Assembly: GCF_900698925.1 (NCBI RefSeq)
Contig: NZ_LR217713.1
Span: 930,001 to 994,000 of the forward strand
Length of the DNA stretch: 64,000 nt
Origin: Erwinia_E haradaeae_I
GTDB lineage: Bacteria > Pseudomonadota > Gammaproteobacteria > Enterobacterales > Enterobacteriaceae
Direction: 5' to 3'
The number at the start of each line of letters is the position of its first letter. The stretch's first letter is position 1. The notes beneath the pieces are model-generated. The model was given only the letters and a program-made list of their open reading frames with translations. It searched no databases and was not told the origin of the DNA. Of the stretch, positions 31,845 to 41,727 are shown piece by piece. Position numbers and translations under genes: made by a program.

Positions 31845-33600
31845 AAAACGCTATTTCCTTCAGAAGTCTTCATAAAATATAAAATAACTATGATGACTCT
31901 TATAATTTACCAATTATAGTAAGAAATATTTCTCTATAATTTAAATTCAATACATCTACATACCACTAATAAAAAATGAATATCACATAAATCACTTGAT
32001 ATCATCAGCATCAACTTTAAAATATTACATAACTTAGTCAATTTAATCATCCTTACCTACTATATAAATAATAAAAATATTAAATCATCTTCTAAATTTA
32101 TCATAAAAAACTCTCATTACAAAATTCTGAAAATTTAAAAAATTAAGACTATAAAACCTCAAAAACCACAATAGTGATAATTTCACCTAATAGCGATAAA
32201 CCTACTCTTAAAAATATCAGACCCTATATAACTAAATATAATATTTATTATTAATATAATATGAACAGAATTTAACTAACAATGAACTGGTATGCAGAGT
32301 AGCCTAATTAACATATCTTCTACGATCCTTGCTTAATCTCTATCTTCTCAGGGTTTTCTTTGTTAAAACTCTTTCAAGCTTACCCAACTCCTAAGATATT
32401 TGTATTAAAATATAAAAATAAGAGATAATTATTATATTATCATTAGAAAATCAAAGTAGAATCATTGTCTACTTTAAACACTAGATCTATCAATATAAAT
32501 TAATATATTTATTAATAATATATTTATTAATATAGATTAATTATTCTATTATTTTTTTAAATCTTTTAATTAGTGTGAAACTGTACATTAAAAGAATAAA
32601 TATCTATCAAACTTAATCCTTTAAATACTTACTGCTCAATTAATTATGATATATTATATATGATAAAATTAAGTCAACATCTCTTACCAATTACTCATTA
32701 ATTATGGTATGACAGTTTAAAAAATTAAAAAACCTATAAAATATTACAAAAAATAATACCGATTCTATCGATTTAACTACCTGAGAAATATCAAATATTA
32801 ATTTTTTAAATAATTCTGATGACTCTACAATTTTCTTCGTGAATGTTATAAAAAATGATTGATAAAGTAGACATATCATAATACAAATCATGTCACTTGG
32901 CCCAAAACTTACTATTTTGAATCACATTCATCTTTTTTCTAAATGAATCTCAAAGCTGTTACATAGATTCATTAACCATAATAATAAATTTTTCAATAGA
33001 TATATTCTTTTTTATACAAACTGAACCAAAATACATACAAAAATATAATGTCATTACAATGACTTCAAGATAAGTCAATATATATCAAAGACTTATAAAT
33101 TAATTATTGAAATCATATCCATTATATTCTTCTCGATCTTTCATTATCTGACCACTCTCCCTATATCAAGGTGATTAAAGATGTGATAAATTATATCTTA
33201 TAATATATAGTAAGATGTGGATTATAATTACCTCAAAAAAATTGAAAATATCTTTTAGAATTAAATGCAACCAATCTCTTTGGTTCTCTACATACAACCA
33301 TTTATATTATGTATTATGATTGGATCAAAAATACACCTCAAAGTAAACTTAAAATATATTGCTAGATAGAAAAATCTAAATATAAAAAAATTATGTAATT
33401 ATAGTGTTATAAAATAGTAAATAACATTTGCTACCACATATGTTTTGTATATTTTTAGTTAGTGTCAAGCTCTTACATACCTCTTAATATAAGATGACTC
33501 ATTTTAGAACATTGTACAATACTTAATAATCGAGAATATAAGCTATACACCCATAAAAATATGCTTAATGAAATACTGTAACGCTCAGGGTAACAACAAG
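31845..33600. other. 1.75-kb divergent autotransporter/metK spacer
   Basis: No convincing gene. Contains an exact short repeat (TAATATATTTATTA near 32503-32530). AGGG upstream of the metK ATG serves as its ribosome binding site. No MetJ-box array and no SAM riboswitch fold is visible before metK. Confidence 0.5.
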
Positions 33601-34761
33601 ATGGCAAAACACTTTTTTACATCCGAGTCTGTATCAGAAGGACATCCTGACAAAATTGCTGATCAAATTTCAGATGCAATACTCGATGCTATTTTAGATC
33701 AAGACCCACAAGCCAGAGTTGCTTGTGAAACTTATGTAAAAACTGGAATGGTTATGGTTGGAGGTGAAATATCCACTAAAGCATGGGTAGATATCGAAGA
33801 AATTACCAGACAAAGCATACGAGATATAGGATATATACATTCCGACATGGGATTTGATGCCAATTCCTGTGCAGTGCTGAATGCTATTGGTAAACAGTCA
33901 TCAGATATTAACCAAGGTATTACTCGTCCAAATCCAAAAGAACAAGGAGCAGGCGATCAAGGTCTGATGTTTGGATACGCTACCAATGAAACAGACGTAT
34001 TAATGCCAGCACCTATTACCTATGCTCATCGACTTGTCAAACAACAATCTGAAATACGTAAAAGCGGTCGATTACCATGGTTGCGTCCAGATGCAAAAAG
34101 CCAAATTACTTTTCAATATGAAAATAATAAAATTATTGGTATTGATACAGTTGTTTTTTCGACTCAACATGAAGACAATATTTCACAAAAAGAACTTAAA
34201 GAAGCAATCATAGAAGAAATTATTAAACCCGTCCTACCATCTAGTTGGACAAATAATCATATTAAATACCATATTAACCCAACAGGCCGTTTCGTGATTG
34301 GAGGACCCATGGGAGACTGTGGGTTAACTGGACGTAAAATTATCGTTGATACTTATGGAGGTATGGCTCGCCATGGTGGTGGTGCTTTCTCAGGAAAAGA
34401 CCCATCAAAAGTGGATCGATCTGCTGCATATGCGGCACGTTATGTAGCAAAAAACATTGTTGCCGCAGGTCTAGCAGAGCGATGCGAACTACAGATTTCT
34501 TATGCTATCGGTATCGCAGAACCTACTTCCATTATGGTAGAAACATTTGGAACTGGTAAAATTAAAACCGAACTATTAATCTTTCTGATACGAAAGTTCT
34601 TTGATCTTAGACCTTATGGTGTAATCGAAATGCTAGACCTACTTCACCCAATCTATCGCGAAACAGCTTCGTATGGTCATTTTGGTCGTGAACACTTTCC
34701 ATGGGAAAAAACTGAAAAAGCATCTGAACTACGTGAAGCTGCTGGTCTTAAAAAATGTTAG
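33601..34761 (+). CDS. metK: S-adenosylmethionine synthase MetK
   Basis: MetK makes S-adenosylmethionine from methionine and ATP. It has 386 residues (E. coli 384), very highly conserved: TSESVSEGHPDKIADQ at the start with the active-site HPDK, GAGDQGLMFGYATNETD, GGPMGDCGLTGRKI and the loop GGMARHGGGAFSGKDPSKVD. I start at ATG 33601, which matches E. coli MAKHLFTSE; an in-frame ATG at 33568 adds 11 unrelated residues. It provides methyl groups to UbiE and CysG, and SAM to the radical enzyme QueE. It is followed by pepA after 295 bases. Confidence 0.99.
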   Translation: MAKHFFTSESVSEGHPDKIADQISDAILDAILDQDPQARVACETYVKTGMVMVGGEISTKAWVDIEEITRQSIRDIGYIHSDMGFDANSCAVLNAIGKQSSDINQGITRPNPKEQGAGDQGLMFGYATNETDVLMPAPITYAHRLVKQQSEIRKSGRLPWLRPDAKSQITFQYENNKIIGIDTVVFSTQHEDNISQKELKEAIIEEIIKPVLPSSWTNNHIKYHINPTGRFVIGGPMGDCGLTGRKIIVDTYGGMARHGGGAFSGKDPSKVDRSAAYAARYVAKNIVAAGLAERCELQISYAIGIAEPTSIMVETFGTGKIKTELLIFLIRKFFDLRPYGVIEMLDLLHPIYRETASYGHFGREHFPWEKTEKASELREAAGLKKC

Positions 34762-35056
34762 ATACACATTTGTTCTTAACGAACAAAACTTAAAAATCCA
34801 AAAAATAAAATATCTCAATATAAATAATAAAAAGTGTAGTATATATTCTACACAGAAGTAATCTAAGCTTAAAAAAATTATAGATTGACATATTTAGTTA
34901 AAAAATATTTATTACAATATTTATATATTAATACAATATTTATATATTAAATAGAATACTTATTAAGATCAAATCTTAAAATTCTTCAAGACTATCCTTT
35001 CTATATACTAAAGCTATAGACAATACTGAAACCACAAGATATATTTAGGAGAATAT
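34762..35056. other. metK-pepA spacer with hairpin and repeat
   Basis: A small hairpin GTGTAG/CTACAC (34834-34853) may mark the end of the metK transcript. The exact tandem duplication at 34913-34950 lies just after it. AGGAG precedes the pepA ATG. Confidence 0.5.
34913..34950. repeat. Exact 19-bp tandem duplication
   Basis: TACAATATTTATATATTAA stands at 34913-34931 and again, identical, at 34932-34950. Confidence 0.92.
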
Positions 35057-36562
35057 ATGGAATTTAATGTAAAAATCAGCACAGTTGCAAAACAACACAA
35101 TACCTCCTCCATCGTTGTAGCCGTATTTGAATCGCAAAAACTTTCATCAAAAGCTGAAGAACTAGATACAATTAGCAATGGTTATCTTACTTCCCTATTG
35201 AGCGATGGCGCAATAGAAGGAAAGATTGGACAAAGTCTACTCTTGTATAACATACCAAATGTTCTTTCTAAACGCATTTTACTGATTGGCTGCGGAAAAA
35301 AACATGAGATAGATGATATAGAGACGTATAGAAAAATAATTTATGCAATAATTAGCAAGTTAAATGACACTGCATCAATTGAAGCAGCTCTATTTCTTCT
35401 AGAACCAGATATGTCAGAAGATAAAGTTTACTGGTCGATTCGCCAAGCAATAGAAGCTATTCATGAAGCATTGTATGACTTTAATCAATTTAAAAATCAT
35501 ACGACTAAAACAAAATGTGTACTCCAAAAAATTACCTTTAATGTCTCTAACAAGCGTGAACTAACTACTGGAATGCAGGCTATGCAACATGGTCTAGCAA
35601 TTGCAAAAGGGATTAAAATTGCTAAAGATCTAGGTAATATGCCACCTAACATCTGTAATTCTTCGTACCTTACCTCTCTTACTAATCACTTGGCTGAAAC
35701 CTACAGACACCACATAAACACCTATACTGTGGATGAAAAAGAAATGAATGCATTAGGTATGAATGCCTATATTGCAGTAGGATCTGGTTCAAAAAATAAA
35801 TCTCTTATGTCAATCATTGAGTATAAAGGACATCCAGATAAAACAACTAACCCAATAGTTCTAGTTGGAAAAGGAGTAACCTTCGATAGTGGTGGTATCT
35901 CCCTAAAACCAGAAAAGAATATGCATCACATGAAATATGACATGTGCGGAGCAGCATCTGTATATGCTGTAATGAATATATTAGCTGATCTTCAAATCCC
36001 TCTTAATGTGATTGGAATTTTAGCTAGTTGCGAAAACATGCCCGGAAGCTCGGCCTACCGCCCAGGGGATATACTTACTACTATGTCCGGTCACACAGTT
36101 GAAGTTCTTAATACTGATGCCGAAGGACGTTTAATATTATGCGAAGCATTAACTTATGTTAAGCGTTTTCATCCAGACATAGTAATTGATATCGCCACTC
36201 TAACTGGTGCCTGCGTTATTGCCCTAGGAGATCACATGAGCGGCCTACTATCTAATGACGATCTATTAGCCAATGAACTTCTGAAAGCTTCAGGACAAGC
36301 TAATGATCCGGTATGGCGCCTACCAATAACTAAGGCATATCACAAACAAATTGATTCTAACTTTGCAGATATGGCAAATATTGGAAAGGGACAAGCCGGA
36401 GCAATTACTGCAGCCTGCTTTTTAGCTCGTTTTACAAAAAAATACCATTGGGCACATTTAGATATAGCTGGAACCGCTTGGGATTCTAAAAACAATACTG
36501 GAGCCACGGGTAGACCAGTATCTCTTCTATCTCAATTTTTATTAAATCGGTCTAACTTATAA
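35057..36562 (+). CDS. pepA: Leucyl aminopeptidase PepA
   Basis: PepA is a hexameric two-metal aminopeptidase of family M17 that removes N-terminal residues, and in E. coli also binds DNA in Xer recombination and carAB control. It has 501 residues (E. coli 503). The catalytic domain shows VGKGVTFDSGGISLKP (K272, D277), YDMCGAASV and the signature NTDAEGRLIL with its metal-binding D and E and the catalytic R. AGGAGAATATATATG gives a clear start. It is followed by holC, as in E. coli, where valS comes next; valS is missing here. Confidence 0.98.
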   Translation: MEFNVKISTVAKQHNTSSIVVAVFESQKLSSKAEELDTISNGYLTSLLSDGAIEGKIGQSLLLYNIPNVLSKRILLIGCGKKHEIDDIETYRKIIYAIISKLNDTASIEAALFLLEPDMSEDKVYWSIRQAIEAIHEALYDFNQFKNHTTKTKCVLQKITFNVSNKRELTTGMQAMQHGLAIAKGIKIAKDLGNMPPNICNSSYLTSLTNHLAETYRHHINTYTVDEKEMNALGMNAYIAVGSGSKNKSLMSIIEYKGHPDKTTNPIVLVGKGVTFDSGGISLKPEKNMHHMKYDMCGAASVYAVMNILADLQIPLNVIGILASCENMPGSSAYRPGDILTTMSGHTVEVLNTDAEGRLILCEALTYVKRFHPDIVIDIATLTGACVIALGDHMSGLLSNDDLLANELLKASGQANDPVWRLPITKAYHKQIDSNFADMANIGKGQAGAITAACFLARFTKKYHWAHLDIAGTAWDSKNNTGATGRPVSLLSQFLLNRSNL

Positions 36563-36712
36563 GAATAAAAATCACTAAAAATTAACACCATTGACCACTT
36601 GAATAATCTATACAATTTATATTATGTATTAAATATGAACATTTAGACTCTAATTACATCATAAATAATCAATGGAATTATAATTTATTGATTTTACAAA
36701 CAAGACAGTAGC

Positions 36713-37168
36713 ATGACAAATGTAACTTTTTATCTATTACCACCTGAAAACTCATCTCAAGAAACAACAATTAAAGATAAACTTATATATTATCTTGCAC
36801 ACACAAATTGGTGCACAGGAAAACGCATTCTGATATCTTGTCCAAGCGAAAAAGAAGCTGTTAAAATAGATCAAGCTCTTTGGAATCAACCAACTTATTC
36901 GTTTGTACCTCATAACCTAGCTCAACAGGGCCCATCTTACGGTGCACCAATAGAAATAACATGGTCAAATCAAGTTTTTACAGGTCCACGCAACTTGCTT
37001 ATTAATCTCTTACCATATCTCATCAATTCTTTTTCTGAATTCTTGGAGATAATAGATTTTGCACCAAATGAACAACCATGGAAACAGCTAGCACGTAATC
37101 GCTATAAAAAATATCAAAGTTTAGGATACCAGATAGATATTCAAAAGATACGATCAGAGCACATATAA
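36713..37168 (+). CDS. holC: DNA polymerase III chi subunit HolC
   Basis: Chi links the clamp loader, through psi (HolD), to single-strand binding protein on the lagging strand. The 151 residues (E. coli 147) show TFYLLP at the start, the block GKRILISCPSEKEA, the signature SFVPHNLAQQGP and the end KQLARNRYKKYQ. The gene is divergent but complete. It is 150 bases after pepA, which is the ancestral order. Confidence 0.95.
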   Translation: MTNVTFYLLPPENSSQETTIKDKLIYYLAHTNWCTGKRILISCPSEKEAVKIDQALWNQPTYSFVPHNLAQQGPSYGAPIEITWSNQVFTGPRNLLINLLPYLINSFSEFLEIIDFAPNEQPWKQLARNRYKKYQSLGYQIDIQKIRSEHI

Positions 37169-37398
37169 AATAATACGTAGATTATATATCTAATTTGTTT
37201 ATTACTATCATGTATAAAAAAACTCAAAAATCATCAATCAATAATAATATAGTTATCTAATCTACATTAGATTGTCTCTAAAAATCAATTTCATAACTAT
37301 TTTTCTAAATAGTACATAAATATACTATATTTCACTCTTAAATTAATAATGCATACTATGATTATTATTCATCCAATTTATCACTCATTGAGTATAAA

Positions 37399-38070
37399 AT
37401 GACATACCCAATCAATTCAATGTTTCAAACTTTACAGGGAGAGGGTCTGTATTCTGGTTGGCCAGCTATATTTATTCGCCTTCAAGGATGTCCTATACAC
37501 TGCATATGGTGCGATACTAAATATAGCTGGAAAAAACTCTCGGAACGAGAAGTATCACTAGAATTTATTCTTAAAAAACAAACAAATACTAATCACTGGT
37601 GCATGGCAAGAAAAGAAATACTTCTTGATGTAATTTACAGACATCAATGGACAGCCAAGCACATTGTGATTACTGGTGGCGAACCTTGCTTACATGATCT
37701 AATACCACTCACCAAAACATTACAAAATGCAGGTTTTACTTGTCAAATAGAAACAAGCGGCACTCATTTGGTTCTTTGTACAAAAAAAACATGGGTTACA
37801 GTGTCACCAAAAATCAATATGAACAGACACTATCCAGTACTTTATGAAGCCCTAGTACGAGCAGACGAAATCAAGCACCCAGTCGGATGCTTAAGTGATA
37901 TAAATGAATTAGACACCTATCTTCAAAAGATTAATGATAATAAACAACGTGTTATTTCATTACAACCCATTAGTCAAAAAACCAACGCCATACAACTCTG
38001 TATTAAAACATGTATTACTCGAAATTGGAGACTATCAATTCAGAGTCATAAATATCTTAATCTTGACTGA
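37399..38070 (+). CDS. queE: 7-carboxy-7-deazaguanine synthase QueE
   Basis: QueE is a radical-SAM enzyme that contracts the ring of carboxytetrahydropterin to 7-carboxy-7-deazaguanine, on the way to queuosine in tRNA. It has 223 residues, the same as E. coli. The iron-sulfur cysteines are C31, C35 and C38 in GCPIHCIWCDT; MFQTLQGEG, VITGGEPCLHDL and the SPKIN and NEIKHPVG-like blocks are kept. It converges with queD, whose product it uses. QueC and the later enzymes are not in the window. Confidence 0.97.
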   Translation: MTYPINSMFQTLQGEGLYSGWPAIFIRLQGCPIHCIWCDTKYSWKKLSEREVSLEFILKKQTNTNHWCMARKEILLDVIYRHQWTAKHIVITGGEPCLHDLIPLTKTLQNAGFTCQIETSGTHLVLCTKKTWVTVSPKINMNRHYPVLYEALVRADEIKHPVGCLSDINELDTYLQKINDNKQRVISLQPISQKTNAIQLCIKTCITRNWRLSIQSHKYLNLD

Positions 38071-38461
38071 ATATAAAAGAATGACAAAAACCAGATAAAA
38101 ACATTAAGAAAATCACTTTAAACCCAATTCTCTTATCTTTTGTGTTTAGAAAAATAATTAGAACACTCCTCTCTTTATCTCTCGTAGATATTCCATATAG
38201 AGATTGCCATATCTATAAAAGTTTAAACTAAATTATTACAGAAAAAATTGAATATCGTCACTAATAAGACAACAACTTACTACTCTTTTCTCTTTAAAGA
38301 GAAGATCATCATATTCTAAGTATATAATTGTATAGTCGCATTCATAATCTAAAACCTAATGCACCCCATGCATTACAATCTACTAAATCTAACACTTTAC
38401 TAATTAAAAACATAGTAATGATTAAGTTATATGCATAACTATTAAGATCTGAAATAAAAAT
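38071..38461. other. Convergent queE/queD spacer with palindrome
   Basis: Contains the perfect palindrome TTCTCTTTAAAGAGAA (38288-38303), placed between two converging genes. I see no gene. Confidence 0.5.
38288..38303. terminator. Palindrome between converging queE and queD
   Basis: Perfect 8-bp arms without a loop, with TTTT on one side. The position suits a bidirectional terminator, though a stem with no loop would have to open at its tip. Confidence 0.35.
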
Positions 38462-38824
38462 TTAACCACGATAAACACATCCAGAAGTACATGTCTCTCG
38501 AACAGAGACTGCGCTTAACATTGGTAACAATACCTTCATTTTCATCCAAATCCATTTAACTAATAATTCACTAGTTGGATTTGCAAGACCTGGAATCATA
38601 TTGAGATAAGAGTGATCTAACTGATCATAAATGGGTTGAAACGCACTTTGAATCTTGGAAAAATCCATTACCCAACCAGTATAAATATTTAATTCACCAG
38701 TTACTTCTAAACGAATTAAAAAAGAATGCCCGTGCAAACGACCGCACTTATGTCCTGCAGGGACATTGGGTAAATAATGTGCAGCTTCAAACTGAAACTC
38801 TTTAAATATACTATGCACCGCCAC
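38462..38824 (-). CDS. queD: 6-carboxytetrahydropterin synthase QueD
   Basis: QueD converts dihydroneopterin triphosphate to 6-carboxytetrahydropterin, the QueE substrate. The 120 residues keep zinc ligands H16, H31 and H33, catalytic C27 in GHKCGRLHGHSF, and the C-terminal ETCTSGCVYRG. No ATG fits; GTG 38824 is the longest start, while GTG 38818 has AGGT six bases upstream and may be the true one (118 aa). In E. coli queD neighbours cysJ divergently, and the same arrangement holds here with a 1.1-kb gap. Confidence 0.97.
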   Translation of the reverse strand: MAVHSIFKEFQFEAAHYLPNVPAGHKCGRLHGHSFLIRLEVTGELNIYTGWVMDFSKIQSAFQPIYDQLDHSYLNMIPGLANPTSELLVKWIWMKMKVLLPMLSAVSVRETCTSGCVYRG

Positions 38825-39924
38825 ACCTAGTTATGATTAAAATATTTAGCTTCTAAACAATATCAATAAATTCTTAACAACGGCATTACCTTACTGTAAT
38901 AACAGTACCAAATTTTTAAGTGAATCATCACACTTCCTAAAAAATATAAATTCAATTTTATACTTCTTTCTAATTCTGATGCCTTAATGGATCCATAAGA
39001 TGGATAATATACTTAATCTCTACAGAAAATCATCTAACTGTTAATAATACAAGTTATTTTAACTTTAGCATGCAATAACAAACCAGAAAACAACGTAATA
39101 TAAATCACTTATGAATGACTAAATATCTCATTATTTTAATTTTTCTATCAAAAGAATCAAAATAATAATAATCTCATCTACTATATTAGATGTATTAGAA
39201 CCACTTTATTATTAGAACCACTTTATTAATGCTTAAAAGTCAAATCAATACCTCAATCCTATATTATAAAACAAACTGTATTTTAAATACTAACTCATCA
39301 TTATAAACCTAAACCCACTTCTACAAAACCCATCAATTTATTAAAAGTTACTATCAGTTCTAAAAATAAAAAAAGTATATTATTCCATCTCTTCTCAGAA
39401 TATTTTGAATAACAGAATCCACAAATTATATTAACTATATCTATATTGTATATATAACAAATCTTAAGCTCTAATCATACAATCCATATAGCAATTTTTA
39501 AATCTTACAAAACAATTAACCTCTACCCTTCTGTGTAGATCTACTACAATCATATACTGAAAATCTAACAATACACACTAGAAAATAATAACAATACTTC
39601 ATTTAATTTTTTATATTATCCAGATACACCAAATTTATATTTTTCACTTTCTCATATTAAGAAAGGAATACTGATTCTACCTGGATGCATGCTACGATTT
39701 AACAGAGATATATAGACCCAGAATTAACCTTTTAATAAAAACACATGTTATCACAATAATAAAAAATTTGCATAAAAATAGAATTATGGTAATAAATAAA
39801 TTATTTACAAAAAATAAAAAAATTTCGGTTATCATGATAATTGAAAAAACCCTTATTTAAAAAAATTAAAACTATCAACCTAACCCTTTTTGTTTACATC
39901 TCTTAAATCTGGAATTTTGATGAA
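38825..39924. other. 1.1-kb divergent queD/cysJ spacer
   Basis: Should contain the cysJIH promoter. I cannot identify a CysB site (these are degenerate) or a clear -35/-10 pair. It contains an exact 17-bp tandem duplication at 39194-39227. Confidence 0.5.
39194..39227. repeat. Exact 17-bp tandem duplication
   Basis: ATTAGAACCACTTTATT occurs at 39194-39210 and 39211-39227, unchanged. Confidence 0.92.
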
Positions 39925-41727
39925 ATGACTACTCAAGCACCTGCGAAGAATATGTTACCACTCAATCCGGAAAAACTGGATCTCTTGCATTCAATCATAG
40001 ATGATTGCTCGTCCCCTCAATTAACCTGGATTACCGGTTATATATCGGGAATCATTTATCAAGCAGAAAAAAACACATCCTACTCAGTAAAAAAAGAAAC
40101 CCCAAGACCCACTATTACGATCATTTCTGCATCTCAGACTGGCAATGCTCGTCGTTTGGCCAAGCAACTTTACGATAAACTAAATCTTGAAAAATTAAAA
40201 TCTAATCTCATAAATGCTAGTGACTATCAGTTTAAAAAAATTAATCAAGAAAAAATATTAGTGCTCATCACATCTACCCAAGGCAATGGCGAACCTCCAG
40301 AAGAAGCACTAGCATTATATAAATTTTTAATGTCAAAAAAAGCGCCTAATATAAATTCTTGTATATTTGCCGTATTTGGATTAGGTGATAGCTCTTATGA
40401 ATTATTTAATCAAGCTGGTAAAGATTTTGATAGAAGATTAGAGGAGCTAGGCGCTGCGCGCCTATTAAATCGAGTAGACGCTGATGTAGAATTCTCTGAT
40501 CAAGCTTCTTCTTGGTGTGCCGAATTGGTTAACATATTACAAAACCAATCTCTAGATACCATTAATCAAGTGATCACACCAAACATAAAAAATATAAATT
40601 CAATAAATAATCCCTTGTATACTAAAGATACACCATTAAAAGCCCGCCTTTTAGTCAATCAAAAAATCACTGGAAGAAATTCCGACCAAGATGTGCGTCA
40701 CATTGAAATTGACATAAGCCATTCGAATTTAATCTATCAACCAGGCGACTCATTAGGGGTCTGGTTTGAAAATGATCCAAAATTAGTAGAAGAATTAATG
40801 CATCTGACATGTCTTTCTTCTGATGATACAGTAATTGTAAATGGTAATATTATTTCAATCCAAGAGGCGCTAAAAACTCATTATGAATTAACAATCAATA
40901 CCACTCAAATTATTAAAAAATATGCCTCGCTCTCATCTAACAATCAGCTTATAACACAACTTGATACGCAAGATAAATTGCAAAAATATGCAAATAATAC
41001 ACCTATTGTTGAAATGCTTCGCTCTTCTCCAGCTAAACTAAATGCTCAAGATCTTATCAACATACTGCGTCCAATTTCTCCACGGTTATACTCCATTTCT
41101 TCCGCGCAAGAAGAAAATGAAAACGAAATTCATATTACAGTGAGCGTTGTTCGATTTAATATAGATGGACGAACTCGATCTGGCGGTGCCTCTAGCTATT
41201 TGGCAGATCGACTCAATGAAAATGATGAAATACGTATTTTTATTGAAAAAAATAATCATTTTCGCTTACCCAAGGATCCAAAAAAACCAATTATTATGAT
41301 TGGACCTGGCACTGGTATCGCACCATTTAGAGCTTTCATGCAAAAACGAAATAGCGAAAAAGCCTGTGGAAAAAATTGGCTTTTTTTTGGAAACCCACAT
41401 TTTACTGAAGATTTTTTATATCAAGTAGAGTGGCAAAGATATGTAAAAAATGGTTTATTAACTCATATTGATTTAGCTTGGTCACGTGATCAAGAGCATA
41501 AAATTTATGTTCAAGATAGAATCTATACTAGAGGTGAGGAAATATGGAACTGGATTCAAGATGGCGCTCACCTTTATATATGTGGTAATGCCAGCCATAT
41601 GGCTAAAGATGTTGAAAAAGCTCTATTAAAAATAATTGAAAAATTTGGAAAAATGGATATTAAAACAGCAGATGATTTTTTAAATGATCTGCGTATCGAA
41701 CACCGTTATCAAAGAGACGTCTATTAA
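39925..41727 (+). CDS. cysJ: Sulfite reductase flavoprotein subunit CysJ
   Basis: CysJ takes electrons from NADPH through FAD and FMN and passes them to CysI, which reduces sulfite to sulfide. It has 600 residues (E. coli 599). The flavodoxin domain (about 62-205) has SASQTGNARRLAKQL for the FMN phosphate and STQGNGEPPE; the FAD domain has PRLYSISSA; the NADPH domain has IGPGTGIAPFRAFMQ and YICGNASHMAKDVE. The start MTTQAP matches E. coli. Its TAA overlaps the cysI ATG by one base. First gene of the cysJIH operon. Confidence 0.99.
   Translation: MTTQAPAKNMLPLNPEKLDLLHSIIDDCSSPQLTWITGYISGIIYQAEKNTSYSVKKETPRPTITIISASQTGNARRLAKQLYDKLNLEKLKSNLINASDYQFKKINQEKILVLITSTQGNGEPPEEALALYKFLMSKKAPNINSCIFAVFGLGDSSYELFNQAGKDFDRRLEELGAARLLNRVDADVEFSDQASSWCAELVNILQNQSLDTINQVITPNIKNINSINNPLYTKDTPLKARLLVNQKITGRNSDQDVRHIEIDISHSNLIYQPGDSLGVWFENDPKLVEELMHLTCLSSDDTVIVNGNIISIQEALKTHYELTINTTQIIKKYASLSSNNQLITQLDTQDKLQKYANNTPIVEMLRSSPAKLNAQDLINILRPISPRLYSISSAQEENENEIHITVSVVRFNIDGRTRSGGASSYLADRLNENDEIRIFIEKNNHFRLPKDPKKPIIMIGPGTGIAPFRAFMQKRNSEKACGKNWLFFGNPHFTEDFLYQVEWQRYVKNGLLTHIDLAWSRDQEHKIYVQDRIYTRGEEIWNWIQDGAHLYICGNASHMAKDVEKALLKIIEKFGKMDIKTADDFLNDLRIEHRYQRDVY

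Noticed and set aside
32691..32891. A 66-codon minus-strand frame
   Set aside because: Phe/Ile-rich chance translation without recognisable motifs or binding site.
33300..33600. SAM-sensing riboswitch or MetJ array before metK
   Set aside because: No conserved riboswitch core and no repeated AGACGTCT-like boxes are visible.
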